Assembly (NCBI GenBank): GCA_964492715.1
Contig: CAZBLK010000002.1
Span: 1-64,000 of the forward strand
Length of the DNA stretch: 64,000 nt
DNA from: CAZBLK01 sp964492715
GTDB taxonomy: Bacteria; Bacillota; Clostridia; Lachnospirales; WRBF01
Direction: 5' to 3'
Positions 25,285 through 33,956 of the stretch are shown piece by piece. The notes below the pieces were generated by a model. That model saw only the letters and a list, made by a program, of their open reading frames with translations, was not told where the DNA came from and made no database searches. The position numbers were made by a program, and so were the translations under genes. Numbering within the stretch: position 1 is the first letter of the stretch; each line of letters opens with the position of its first letter.

Positions 25285-26442
25285 ATGATAAAATTTATAA
25301 AAGTCTTTTTTCTTATAATAGTAACAATAGCAATCACCACAACCCAGCCAATCAAAGCCAAAGCCTCAACCGACACTACAACAATAACCTCAGAAGTAAT
25401 AAACGAACAGCTAAAAATGTTCGACTTCAGCGAAATGGACAAGCTAAAAATAAACGCAGGGTCGGAACAAGGCGGCACATCTTTTTCACAGCTAGTAAAA
25501 AAAGCTTTAGCAGGCGAGCTTGACTTGTCTGTTTCTTCGATTGGCTCATGGATAGTCCAGTCAATTTTCCACGAAGTTTTTTTAAACGGTCGTTTGATGA
25601 AGGAGCTTCTGTTAATTTCGCTTCTTACAGCACTGCTGAAAACTCTTACAGACTCGTTTAAAACAAAGGCTGTCGGTGAAATGGGTTTTTATGTTGGGTA
25701 CATGGTTTTAGTAATTGTCCTTTTTTCGTCATTTTCTGTTGGCGTAACTGTCGTAACAGGGCTTGTAACAGACATTACAACAATTATGCAAACGTCAATG
25801 CCTTTGATGATTAGCCTTCTTGTAATGTCAGGCAGTTTTTCGCAAGCTTTGGCTTTTGAGCCGCTAATTGTAGTTTCGATAAACTCAATAACTCTTTTTA
25901 TTGTAAACATTCTTATTCCGATAATTGTACTAGCGGCTTCACTGCAAATTGTAAACTATTTAACTGAAAAGGAAATTTTAAAAAAGCTAAGTGAGCTTAT
26001 AAAAAAAGGCTGTGGGCTTTCTCTTGCAGGCGTTGCACTTTTGTTTTCTGCTGTTTTATCACTTGCCAAAATAAGCTCTCCAATTTTAAACAACCTTGCG
26101 CTAAAAACAGCAAGGGTTGCAGGAAATGCAATTCCAATTGTTGGCGGAATGTTAACAGGTGCAATGGACACAGTTGTCTTTTGGGCTGGGGCTGTAAAAA
26201 GTGCAGTTTTAGTTGCGCTTGTAATTACAGTAGTTGTTGTTTGTTCAATTCCAATAATAAAGCTTTTGGCTTTGGTTGTAATTTACAAAGTAATTGCTTC
26301 GGTCGTAGAGCCTGTATGCGACGAGCGTGTAGTAAAGTGCATTGATGCAATTGGTTCGTTTTCGCTTCTTCTTGCTGGGGCGGCTGTTACTGTTGTAATA
26401 ATGTTTGTGTTTGCCGTAATGATTATGCTTTCTTTTGTATAG
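25285..26442 (+). CDS. spoIIIAE: Stage III sporulation protein AE
   Basis: A 385-residue polytopic membrane protein with an N-terminal signal-like helix (IKVFFLIIVTIAITTT), a polar segment, and about eight hydrophobic helices. It is thought to be a permease-like core of the SpoIIIA complex. ATG 25285 follows CCAAGGAGG; an in-frame extension back to 25171 is translated repeat sequence and is rejected. Confidence 0.94.
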   Translation: MIKFIKVFFLIIVTIAITTTQPIKAKASTDTTTITSEVINEQLKMFDFSEMDKLKINAGSEQGGTSFSQLVKKALAGELDLSVSSIGSWIVQSIFHEVFLNGRLMKELLLISLLTALLKTLTDSFKTKAVGEMGFYVGYMVLVIVLFSSFSVGVTVVTGLVTDITTIMQTSMPLMISLLVMSGSFSQALAFEPLIVVSINSITLFIVNILIPIIVLAASLQIVNYLTEKEILKKLSELIKKGCGLSLAGVALLFSAVLSLAKISSPILNNLALKTARVAGNAIPIVGGMLTGAMDTVVFWAGAVKSAVLVALVITVVVVCSIPIIKLLALVVIYKVIASVVEPVCDERVVKCIDAIGSFSLLLAGAAVTVVIMFVFAVMIMLSFV

Positions 26443-26454
26443 TGCTTTTTGTTC

Positions 26455-26526
26455 GGCTTTTTTGGAGAGAGGGGGCTTGGGGGAGAGAACCTTTTTTCGC
26501 CGTTTGAAAAAAAGGTTCTCTCCCCC
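26455..26526. repeat. Hairpin repeat, family B
   Basis: GGCTTTTTTGGAGAGAGGGGG, CTTGGGGGAGAGAACCTTTTTT, loop CGCCGTTTG, AAAAAAAGGTTCTCTCCCCC. It fills most of the gap between spoIIIAE and spoIIIAF. Confidence 0.75.
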
Positions 26527-26562
26527 AATAATATTTATTTGTTTGCGAAAGGGAGTGTTACT

Positions 26563-27237
26563 ATCCAACTAATATCTTCATACATAAAAAACATAGCTTT
26601 TTTTCTAATATTCATTTCTTTTGTTGGAATAATTGTTCCAAACGATAAATATAAAAAGTATATAAGCATTTTGCTTGGTTTTGTATTAATAATTTTAGTA
26701 ATATCACCGATAAAAGGTGTTTTTAACGGCGAAGCTATAAACTTTCCGTCAATGTTTAAAGAGCTTAACGAAGCTTATGCAGGGCAAAACGTAGAAATAA
26801 GCAAGGAAAACGAAAAGTATTTAGAGCTGCGCAAAAAAGCAATTGCAGACAACTTTCTTGCACAAATTCGGCTTTCGCTTGAAGGGCTTTTAGGAAACGA
26901 AGGGGTTTTGCTTAAAGATTTAACTGTAGACTTTAATGAAGAAACAGGCGAGCTTTACGGCTTAACAATTTCTGCTTTAAAAAAAGCGGACAATTCCGCT
27001 AAGCCTCCCGAAAAAACAAAAAAGCCTTTCATAAGAATTGAACCTGTAGAAATTAAGCCAAAGGCTTCGGAACAAAAGGCTTCGGAACAAAACGCTTCGG
27101 AACAAAACGCTTCGGAACAAAATACAGAAAGCGAAGCTTTAAACGAGATTGACGAAGCACAAATAAAAAAAGTAAAAAAAGCAATTTCGGACTTCTATAA
27201 TATGTCCGTGGATAATATACATATAAAGTACGAATGA
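26563..27237 (+). CDS. spoIIIAF: Stage III sporulation protein AF (non-canonical start)
   Basis: A membrane protein with two N-terminal helices (SYIKNIAFFLIFISFVGIIV; YISILLGFVLIILVISP) and a soluble C-terminal domain. At the position where the family starts there is ATC (26563), seven bases after a good AAAGGGAG site (26548-26555); no ATG, GTG or TTG fits in frame there. The nearest alternative is TTG 26539, without a ribosome-binding site. Either ATC is used, an ATG was mutated, or this base is a sequencing error. Residues about 165-186 carry four [KN]ASEQ repeats from a 15-base tandem unit. About 224 residues. Confidence 0.85.
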   Translation: MQLISSYIKNIAFFLIFISFVGIIVPNDKYKKYISILLGFVLIILVISPIKGVFNGEAINFPSMFKELNEAYAGQNVEISKENEKYLELRKKAIADNFLAQIRLSLEGLLGNEGVLLKDLTVDFNEETGELYGLTISALKKADNSAKPPEKTKKPFIRIEPVEIKPKASEQKASEQNASEQNASEQNTESEALNEIDEAQIKKVKKAISDFYNMSVDNIHIKYE

Positions 27238-27320
27238 ACAAGCGGGCATATACTTAAAATTTATAAACTTGTTTATAAGCTTTGAGAAAAAGCACGCAAG
27301 ATACAAGGAGATGAAAAAAT

Positions 27321-27935
27321 GTGAGCTACCTTACAGATTTGTTTAAGGGCAAGGACAAAAAGGCATTGTCAAGCCTTGGGCTTCTTCTTGCCACAGGCGT
27401 TGTACTTTTGCTGTCAAGCAACCTACTGTTTGGCAAAACCAAAACAAGCGAGCCAGAGCCGCCGCTTGACGGCTTGCAAACGACTTTTTTGCAAAACCAA
27501 GCAGAGGAAAAAAGCACCCAGGAACAAAAAGCTTCTGTCGGAAGCTACGAGAGCGAGATGGAAAAAAGGCTTGCAGATGTGTTTTCGTCAGTTGACGGTG
27601 CTGGCAAAGTAAAAGTGATGATAACCTTGTCGCAAGGCAAAGAGCTTGTTTTGGCTAAAGATTTTACATATGAAACAGAAACGACAGAAGAAAACGACGC
27701 ACAGGGCGGAAGCCGAGAGGTTTCCAGCCAAAAGCAAGAGGAAACAAAAATTCTTTATAACGATGGAAACGGTCAAAGGCCGCTTGTCATAACAGAAACT
27801 TCGCCAAAGGTGGAAGGGATAATTATAATTGCCGAGGGGGGAGAAGACATTTATGTTAAAGACGCTTTGACACGAGCGGCACAGGTTATTCTGGGCATTG
27901 ACATCAACAGAGTGCAAGTTTTAAAAATGAAATGA
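27321..27935 (+). CDS. spoIIIAG: Stage III sporulation protein AG
   Basis: A 204-residue single-pass protein with a membrane helix near residues 16-35 and a ring-forming domain with DVFSSVDGAGKVKVMITLS and PKVEGIIIIAEGG. SpoIIIAG forms a large ring in the space between mother-cell and forespore membranes. The start GTG 27321 follows CAAGGAG by ten bases. The domain has the family's typical Glu- and Gln-rich loop (TEETETTEEN-type). Confidence 0.93.
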   Translation: MSYLTDLFKGKDKKALSSLGLLLATGVVLLLSSNLLFGKTKTSEPEPPLDGLQTTFLQNQAEEKSTQEQKASVGSYESEMEKRLADVFSSVDGAGKVKVMITLSQGKELVLAKDFTYETETTEENDAQGGSREVSSQKQEETKILYNDGNGQRPLVITETSPKVEGIIIIAEGGEDIYVKDALTRAAQVILGIDINRVQVLKMK

Positions 27936-27998
27936 AGGGTGTAAGAGTTGAAAAAAGAAGTGGAAAAAGAAGTTAAAAAAGAAATAGGAGGTATTAAA

Positions 27999-28691
27999 AT
28001 GTTCGTATTAAAAAGAAACCAAGTAATCATTACTGCACTTGTAATTATGATAGCTGTAGCAGGATATTTGAATTATTCTGATACTTCAAAGAATAGCAAA
28101 AACGACAACGGCATCGTTGTAGACGACGGCGGCAGAGTGAACGCACTTGTAAGCGAAGATGAATATACGGCAGTAAACAGCACAAGCACGTTTGAAGGCG
28201 AAATCGGCGAAGCATACACGTCGGACGAAAACCCAGCAATTGCAGTAAATTCAACAGACCCGTTTGCAACACTTCCAAGCGCAAATGACCCAAACACAGA
28301 ACCAGGCGAAGCAGTTTTTGTTAGCACAAGCGTAAACCTTCCGTTTTTTGTTCAAGCAAAGCTTGAGCGTGAACAAGCAAGGGCAAAACAAACAGACTTG
28401 CTGCTTGAAGTGGTAAACAACACAAACATTGACCAAACAAAGCGTGCCGAAGCAGCCGACGCTATGCTTGAAATTCAAAAGCGTATCGAAAAGGAAACAG
28501 CGGCAGAAGCTATGATTGAAGCTAAAGGCTTTAAAGAAGTGTATGTAAGAATTGACGACAACACAGTTGATGTAGTTGTAAACAAAGAAGCTTTAAGCGA
28601 TGCTGAAATTGCACAAATTGAAGACATTGTAAAGCGCAAAACTGGTGTTGAAGCTTCAAACATTCGCATTAGCCCAATGAAAAAGCAATGA
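27999..28691 (+). CDS. spoIIIAH: Stage III sporulation protein AH
   Basis: A 230-residue protein with an N-terminal membrane helix (QVIITALVIMIAVAGYL), a variable linker and a C-terminal YscJ/FliF-like ring domain (EAMIEAKGFKEVYVRIDDNT, VDVVVNKEALSDAEIAQIEDIV). SpoIIIAH pairs with SpoIIQ from the forespore. ATG 27999 is seven bases after TAGGAGG; an in-frame TTG at 27948 would add a Lys/Glu-rich leader and is less likely. Last gene of the operon. Confidence 0.93.
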   Translation: MFVLKRNQVIITALVIMIAVAGYLNYSDTSKNSKNDNGIVVDDGGRVNALVSEDEYTAVNSTSTFEGEIGEAYTSDENPAIAVNSTDPFATLPSANDPNTEPGEAVFVSTSVNLPFFVQAKLEREQARAKQTDLLLEVVNNTNIDQTKRAEAADAMLEIQKRIEKETAAEAMIEAKGFKEVYVRIDDNTVDVVVNKEALSDAEIAQIEDIVKRKTGVEASNIRISPMKKQ

Positions 28692-28697
28692 TTTTTT

Positions 28698-28725
28698 ACC
28701 CCTGTATTTTCGCAGGGGTTTTTGT
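28698..28725 (+). terminator. Terminator of the spoIIIA operon
   Basis: ACCCCTG-TATTTTCG-CAGGGGT followed by TTTTTGTTTTG, seven bases after the spoIIIAH stop. Confidence 0.85.
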
Positions 28726-28762
28726 TTTGTTTGGATTGAGTTGGCTTGATTAAAAAAAGAAA

Positions 28763-28832
28763 AACCTTGGGGAGGGAAAACTTTTTCGGGAAAAAGTTTC
28801 CCTTCCCCAAACCCCACCCTTTCAAAAAGCTT
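28763..28832. repeat. Hairpin repeat, family B
   Basis: ACCTTGGGGAGGGAAAACTTTTT-CGGG-AAAAAGTTTCCCTTCCCCAA and ACCCCACCCTTTCAAAAAGC. Between spoIIIAH and trxA. Confidence 0.75.
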
Positions 28833-28899
28833 TATTCATTGGTGGTTTTGGTGAAGGGTGTGTGTGCTTTGCTTTTTTAATGCTAATTTTAGTAAAAGA

Positions 28900-28928
28900 T
28901 TATACTTTGCTTAAAAATATGGTATAAT
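28900..28928 (+). promoter_or_regulatory. Probable promoter of trxA
   Basis: TTATAC (28900-28905), 17 bases, then TATAAT (28923-28928) preceded by TGG, an extended -10. About 60 bases before the start codon. Confidence 0.6.
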
Positions 28929-28986
28929 ACATGTAACCAAATATTGGTCAAAAATAATTTTTAAATATAATTGAAGGAGAAATTTT

Positions 28987-29292
28987 ATGTCAGTACAAAA
29001 AATTAATTCAGAACAATTTAAGGAAGCTTTATCAAGCGGCAAAACTTTTATAGTTGACTTTTATGCAGACTGGTGTGGCCCTTGCAAAATGATTGCACCT
29101 GTTGTAGCAGGCATTGCAGAAAAGCACAGCGAGTTTGACGTTTACAAAGTAAACGTTGACGAGGAGCAAGGGTTGGCGGCAGAATACAGCGTTATGTCAA
29201 TTCCTACATTAATTTCATTTAAAGACGGAAATTTGCACAAGCGTGTTGTTGGCGCACAGCCAGAAAATGTAATTGTAGAACTTGCACAGTAG
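28987..29292 (+). CDS. trxA: Thioredoxin
   Basis: A 101-residue cytosolic disulfide reductant with the active site WCGPC at 29-33, the buried DFYADW aspartate and the cis-proline MSIPTLISF loop. ATG 28987 follows GAAGGAG. No thioredoxin reductase gene is beside it, so it is probably transcribed alone from the promoter above. A perfect hairpin lies downstream. Confidence 0.95.
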   Translation: MSVQKINSEQFKEALSSGKTFIVDFYADWCGPCKMIAPVVAGIAEKHSEFDVYKVNVDEEQGLAAEYSVMSIPTLISFKDGNLHKRVVGAQPENVIVELAQ

Positions 29293-29314
29293 GTTTTGGC
29301 TCAGAGCACTAGCC

Positions 29315-29357
29315 TAGTTTTCTTCCCTGTTTTTGTTTTTGGCAGGGAAGAAAACTA
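29315..29357. other. Perfect 15-bp inverted repeat after trxA
   Basis: TAGTTTTCTTCCCTG (29315-29329) and CAGGGAAGAAAACTA (29343-29357) with a T-rich 13-base loop. No T run follows on the plus strand, so it may act as an mRNA stabiliser or partial terminator. Confidence 0.6.
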
Positions 29358-29381
29358 AACTTTAAGAAAAGGGGGTATGCT

Positions 29382-30014
29382 ATGAAAGAAAATAAAAAGG
29401 AAAAGGCGAATAAAAGCACTGGCAAAATGCTTGGGTCAATAATTTTTATTCTTGTTGTTGTGTTTATGCTTATTGGCGGTATTTTCTTAAAAATAAGGGC
29501 AGTTGGCGATGCAGTTGCAGAAACACGCTTTAAAGAAGGAAAAGAAGCGGAAGCAACCGTTCTTTACGACAAAATTGTGGACTATGACTACGTAAACGAC
29601 TATCCAAAAACTCCTGAAGAAGTTATGGATATATACTTAAAAACTGTACGCATGTTGTACGGCGACATGATTGTAAGTGAAGAACTTTACTCGGAAATTT
29701 TGTCCAAGCAGCGGCTTTTGCTAGACGAAGAAATTTTGTCGTTAACCACAGAGGAAAAACAGATGGAACGGCTTTTAATTAGCCTTGACCTTTTAAAACA
29801 GCAAGGTGTTTTTGCTCTTTCGCTTGAACAAAAAGCCCCAGTTTACAACGAGGACGACAAAAGGTATTGTGTTGTAAGAGTAACTCAGTTTAACAGCAGC
29901 TCCACAAATTCTTACAGAAACTTTTATTTAAGCCAAAATAACGCAGAGGGCAAGTGGAAAATTATTAACTGGGAAGCGACTGACCAAGAGTTTAACTCAA
30001 TTGAAACAGAGTAG
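29382..30014 (+). CDS. Membrane-anchored protein of unknown function (DUF6715-like)
   Basis: A 210-residue protein with a Lys-rich N-terminus, one membrane helix (about residues 16-38) and an extracytoplasmic domain. The DYPKTPEEVMDIYLKTVRMLYG segment and the pattern RVTQFNSSSTNSYRNFYL recall a family common in Lachnospiraceae annotated as DUF6715; I recognise this only loosely. No catalytic residues are evident. AAGGGGG lies before ATG 29382. Confidence 0.6.
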   Translation: MKENKKEKANKSTGKMLGSIIFILVVVFMLIGGIFLKIRAVGDAVAETRFKEGKEAEATVLYDKIVDYDYVNDYPKTPEEVMDIYLKTVRMLYGDMIVSEELYSEILSKQRLLLDEEILSLTTEEKQMERLLISLDLLKQQGVFALSLEQKAPVYNEDDKRYCVVRVTQFNSSSTNSYRNFYLSQNNAEGKWKIINWEATDQEFNSIETE

Positions 30015-30077
30015 CAATATATAGGAAAAAGTAACAAGATTTAAAATAACACATTAGTTTATTTTAGCTAATACATC

Positions 30078-30106
30078 TTGACTTTTTTCTTCTCATTTGT
30101 TAAAAT
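30078..30106 (+). promoter_or_regulatory. Probable promoter of the maltodextrin operon
   Basis: TTGACT (30078-30083), 17 bases, then TAAAAT (30101-30106), about 40 bases before the binding-protein start. An imperfect AT-rich dyad (TAAAATAA...TTATTTTA) precedes it and could be an operator. Confidence 0.65.
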
Positions 30107-30147
30107 TTATAAGAAATAAGTAATTAAAAATTCAAGGAGGCAATGCA

Positions 30148-31410
30148 ATGAATAGAAAGTTAACTAAGGTTATAGCAGGTTTGTTAGCATCAACTATGCT
30201 TTTTGCAGCTTGCTCAAAACCAAGTGAACCAGCAGCCAATGAGGGTTCTGGAAACAACACTACTACTGAAGCAGCAAGCGGTGGCAGTGGTGAAACAGTA
30301 TCACTTAAAGTTTGGGGTTCTCAAGAGGACCAAGAAATGCTTCAAGGTATGATTGACGCATTTAAAGCACAAAACTCTGGCAAAACTTACGACATTTCTT
30401 TAGGCGTAGTTGGCGAGCCTGACGCAGTTGCAAAATATTTAGAAGACCCAGTAGCAGCTGCTGACATTTTTGCTTTCCCTAACGACCAGCTTTACGACCT
30501 TGTAAGAGCTGGCGGCTTATACGAAGTTACTCGTAACGTAGACGCTTTGACACAAGCAAACGGTTCAAGTGCAATGGAAGCAGCTTCAGCAAACGGTAAA
30601 GTTTACGGCTATCCAATGACTGCTGACAACGGCTACTTCTTGTACTACGACAAAAACGTTTTCTCAGAAGACGATGTTAAATCTTTAGACAAAATGATGG
30701 AAGTTGCACAAGCTGCTGGCAAGCAAGTTTTCTTTGACCTTTCAAACGGCTGGTACATAGCTTCCTTCTTCCTTGGTGCAGGTGGAAAGCTATCTCTTGA
30801 CGATAACGGAAACCAAGTTTGTGACTTTAACAACGAAACAGGCGTTAAAGTTGGCGAATATATAAAGAATTTTGCGGCTCACCCAGCTTTTGCTACTGGT
30901 GACGACGACTTCTTAAAGGGCAACATGGGCACAAAGCTTGCCGCTGCTGTTTCTGGCACATGGAACGCAGAAGCCTTTGCTGAAAAGCTTGGCGACGGCT
31001 TTGCTGCTACTAAGCTTCCAACTATTAACCTTGACGGTAAAGAAACACAATTGGGCAGCTTCGTTGGTTACAAAATTGTTGGCGTAAGCAGCCAAACAAA
31101 GTACCCTGTTGATGCAATGGACTTGGCAGAATGGCTTACAAATGAAGAAAACCAACTTACTCGTTTTAAAGTTCGTTTAGCTGGCCCTTCAAACTTAAAC
31201 GTTGCAGCTAGTGATGACGTTAAAGCAAACATTCCTCTTGCTGCTCTTGCTATGCAAAGCCAATACGGTACTTCACAAAAAGACGTTTTGAGCGGCTACT
31301 GGGGTCCATCAGAAGCATTTGGTAACACAATGGAAACTAAGGACTACAGCAAGTCTGTTAAAGAATTGCTTGACGCAATGGTAGAGCAAATTACAGTACC
31401 TGTTAACTAA
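30148..31410 (+). CDS. malE: Maltose/maltodextrin ABC transporter, substrate-binding lipoprotein
   Basis: A 420-residue extracellular binding protein. The signal peptide ends in the lipobox LFAAC with Cys22 as the lipid-anchored residue, followed by a Ser/Thr/Gly linker. The mature part has the family-1 solute-binding pattern: VSLKVWGSQEDQEML, YGYPMTADNGYFLYYDKNVF, and the C-terminal ALAMQSQYG. Sugar type is inferred from the amylase and permeases downstream. AAGGAGG precedes ATG 30148. Confidence 0.85.
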   Translation: MNRKLTKVIAGLLASTMLFAACSKPSEPAANEGSGNNTTTEAASGGSGETVSLKVWGSQEDQEMLQGMIDAFKAQNSGKTYDISLGVVGEPDAVAKYLEDPVAAADIFAFPNDQLYDLVRAGGLYEVTRNVDALTQANGSSAMEAASANGKVYGYPMTADNGYFLYYDKNVFSEDDVKSLDKMMEVAQAAGKQVFFDLSNGWYIASFFLGAGGKLSLDDNGNQVCDFNNETGVKVGEYIKNFAAHPAFATGDDDFLKGNMGTKLAAAVSGTWNAEAFAEKLGDGFAATKLPTINLDGKETQLGSFVGYKIVGVSSQTKYPVDAMDLAEWLTNEENQLTRFKVRLAGPSNLNVAASDDVKANIPLAALAMQSQYGTSQKDVLSGYWGPSEAFGNTMETKDYSKSVKELLDAMVEQITVPVN

Positions 31411-31445
31411 TTTTAGTTAGGCGTACTTAAATAAGTAAATTTTCT

Positions 31446-31485
31446 CAAGCGGTTTTACTTAAATTAAATAGAGTAAAGCCGCTTG
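31446..31485 (+). other. Stem-loop between binding-protein and permease genes
   Basis: CAAGCGGTTTTACT (31446-31459) pairs with AGTAAAGCCGCTTG (31472-31485). No strong T run follows. A hairpin here would protect or partly terminate the transcript so that binding protein is made in excess. A degenerate family A repeat follows near 31,618-31,655. Confidence 0.6.
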
Positions 31486-31698
31486 TTGCTAGATTACAAA
31501 ATGTTCTAACACCTAATTTTTATTTAATTATTTTTAATATTTAATATATATTACGGGCAACAGCATTAAAAGGTTGTGTGTCAAATCTGTTGAAATGTTT
31601 ACATTTTTGCATTTAAAGCAGGGTGTAGGGGAAGCGCCCAAGGTTTTACATTCCAACGGCTTTGAAACATTACCCTATAAATATAGGAAGGTGATAGT

Positions 31699-33090
31699 TT
31701 GGATACGAAAACAGGCAACAAAGCTAATTCTGGCTCAATTTTTTCCAAAATTTTTGCACCTTTTAACATTTTTGCTAGGGGTGACTTAAAAACCAAGCTC
31801 AGCTTTTTAATTATGGGTTTTGGTTGTTTTACAAGAAAGCAGTTTGCCAAAGGGCTAATTTTCTTTGGCATTGAAATAATTTATTTACTTTACCTTATTA
31901 ATTTTGGTTTATTTTATGTTCAAGACATAACAACACTTGGCACAGTTCAACAATCGCAAGTTTGGAACGAAAAGCTTCAAATTAACCAAGTTATCAAGGG
32001 CGACAACTCTATGTTAATTTTGCTTTTTAGCGTGCTTACTATTTTAATTACTGTTGCTTTTTTAGTTGTTTATTTTATAAGCGTTTCACAGGCATACAAA
32101 GCACAGCTTTTGTTAGAGCAAGGCAAAAAAGTTCCAACTTTTAAAGAAGACTTAAAGTCTTTTTTGGACGAGAATTTTCACACGGCGCTTTTGTCGCTGC
32201 CATCGCTTGGCGTTTTGGCATTTACAATTTTGCCTTTAATATTTATGGTTTTAATTGCCTTTACAAACTTTGACAGAAACCACCAACCGCCAGGAAACTT
32301 GTTCACTTGGGTTGGGTTTAAAAACTTTGCAGAAGTTTTTTGGCAAAACCCACAAAAGTCGAAAACGTTTTTTGACCTTCTTGGTTGGACACTTACTTGG
32401 GCGTTTTTTGCTACATTTACAAACTACATTTTAGGCATGGTTTTGGCAATTATGATAAACAAAAAGGGCATCAAGTTCAAAGGACTTTGGAGAACTATTT
32501 TTGTTATGACAATTGCTGTTCCGCAATTTGTTACGCTTCTTCTTATGTCAAAAATTTTAAACGACCAAGGTGTTTTAAACGTTTTGCTTATGCAGATGGG
32601 CTGGATAAGTGAGCCGATTAGGTTTTTGACGGACGGGACACTGGCCAAAATTTCAGTAATTGTTGTAAACATTTGGGTTGGTGTGCCTTATACAATGCTT
32701 ATTACGACAGGCATTTTGCTAAACATTCCTGCCGACCTTTACGAAAGTGCAAAAATTGACGGCGCAAACGCTGTTACAGCTTTCCTAAAAATTACGCTTC
32801 CGTACATGCTTTTTGTTACAACGCCGTACTTGATTACGCAATTTATAGGAAACATAAACAACTTTAATGTCATTTTCCTTTTGACAGGCGGAAACCCTCT
32901 TACGCTTGACTACTTTAAGGCAGGCAAAACAGACCTTTTGATAACGTGGCTTTACAAGCTTACAGTAACCGAGCAAAACTTTAGCCTTGCTTCTACAATT
33001 GGTATTTTGGTTTTCATTGTTGCTTCTATTTTTGGGCTTTTGGCATTTAACATTACATCTTCAGCTAAAAAGGAGGAGGATTTCCAATGA
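31699..33090 (+). CDS. malF: Maltodextrin ABC transporter permease (MalF-like)
   Basis: A 463-residue inner-membrane permease with about eight helices. It carries the EAA loop near ESAKIDGANAVTAFLKITLPYM, which contacts the ATPase. The N-terminal part has extra helices before the conserved core (PSLGVLAFTILPLIFMVLIAF), as in MalF. TTG 31699 follows AGGAAGGTG. It overlaps malG by four bases. No ATPase gene is in the operon; a shared MsmX-type ATPase encoded elsewhere is likely. Confidence 0.88.
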   Translation: MDTKTGNKANSGSIFSKIFAPFNIFARGDLKTKLSFLIMGFGCFTRKQFAKGLIFFGIEIIYLLYLINFGLFYVQDITTLGTVQQSQVWNEKLQINQVIKGDNSMLILLFSVLTILITVAFLVVYFISVSQAYKAQLLLEQGKKVPTFKEDLKSFLDENFHTALLSLPSLGVLAFTILPLIFMVLIAFTNFDRNHQPPGNLFTWVGFKNFAEVFWQNPQKSKTFFDLLGWTLTWAFFATFTNYILGMVLAIMINKKGIKFKGLWRTIFVMTIAVPQFVTLLLMSKILNDQGVLNVLLMQMGWISEPIRFLTDGTLAKISVIVVNIWVGVPYTMLITTGILLNIPADLYESAKIDGANAVTAFLKITLPYMLFVTTPYLITQFIGNINNFNVIFLLTGGNPLTLDYFKAGKTDLLITWLYKLTVTEQNFSLASTIGILVFIVASIFGLLAFNITSSAKKEEDFQ

Positions 33091-33941
33091 ACAAAAGTGC
33101 GAAATTTGCAAACTGGCTTTCGAACACCGCTATATACGTAATTTTGACGGCTTTGTCAATTGTTTGGCTTCTTCCTATTGCGTGGCTTGTGCTTACATCA
33201 TTCCGTGTGGAAAAGGGCGCATATGTTGATTACATACTCCCAAAGGCGTACACGCTTGACAACTATGTAAGGCTTTTTACAGACACGAAAATTTTCAACT
33301 ATCCACGCTGGTTTTCAAACACACTTATTGTTGCAATTATAAGTTGTATTATTTCAACGTTGTTTGTTCTTATGGTTAGCTACGCTTTTAGCCGTATTCG
33401 CTTTAAAATGCGCCGCCCAATGATGAACATTGTTTTAGTTCTTGGCTTTTTCCCTGGCTTCATGTCAATGGCGGCTGTTTACAACATTATTAAGGCTATC
33501 GGGCTTGAACAGTCACTTGCTGCGCTTGTTATAGTTTATTCTGGTGGTGCTGGGCTAAACTATTACATTTCAAAAGGGTTTTTTGACACCATACCAAAAA
33601 CTCTTGATGAAGCCGCAACGATTGATGGCGCAACTAAAAACCAAATATTTTGGAAAATTATACTGCCAATGTCACGCCCAATTATTACGTATACAGTTTT
33701 AGGTGCATTTATGAGTCCTTGGGTTGACTTCATTTTTGTAAGCGTAATTATGAAAGACAGGTATGAAAATTATTCTGTTGCGCTTGGGCTTTTCCGTATG
33801 CTGGAGCGTGAAAATATTTACAACTACTTTACAACGTTTTGTGCCGGTGCTGTTTTAATTGCAATTCCAATTACAATTTTGTTTATGTTTATGCAGAAAA
33901 ACTATGTTGAAGGTATAACTGGCGGAGCAGTAAAAGGCTAG
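33087..33941 (+). CDS. malG: Maltodextrin ABC transporter permease (MalG-like)
   Basis: A 284-residue permease with six membrane helices and the EAA motif DEAATIDGATKNQIFWKIIL. The ending NYVEGITGGAVKG is typical for MalG-type subunits. It pairs with the MalF-like protein and its start overlaps that gene's stop (ATGA). GGAGGAGG lies before ATG 33087. Confidence 0.9.
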   Translation: MNKSAKFANWLSNTAIYVILTALSIVWLLPIAWLVLTSFRVEKGAYVDYILPKAYTLDNYVRLFTDTKIFNYPRWFSNTLIVAIISCIISTLFVLMVSYAFSRIRFKMRRPMMNIVLVLGFFPGFMSMAAVYNIIKAIGLEQSLAALVIVYSGGAGLNYYISKGFFDTIPKTLDEAATIDGATKNQIFWKIILPMSRPIITYTVLGAFMSPWVDFIFVSVIMKDRYENYSVALGLFRMLERENIYNYFTTFCAGAVLIAIPITILFMFMQKNYVEGITGGAVKG

Positions 33942-33956
33942 GCTTGGTGTGAGTGT

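Noticed and set aside
31574..31789. Plus-strand frame between the binding-protein and permease genes
   Set aside because: It covers a degenerate repeat and overlaps the permease start in another frame; no family recognised.
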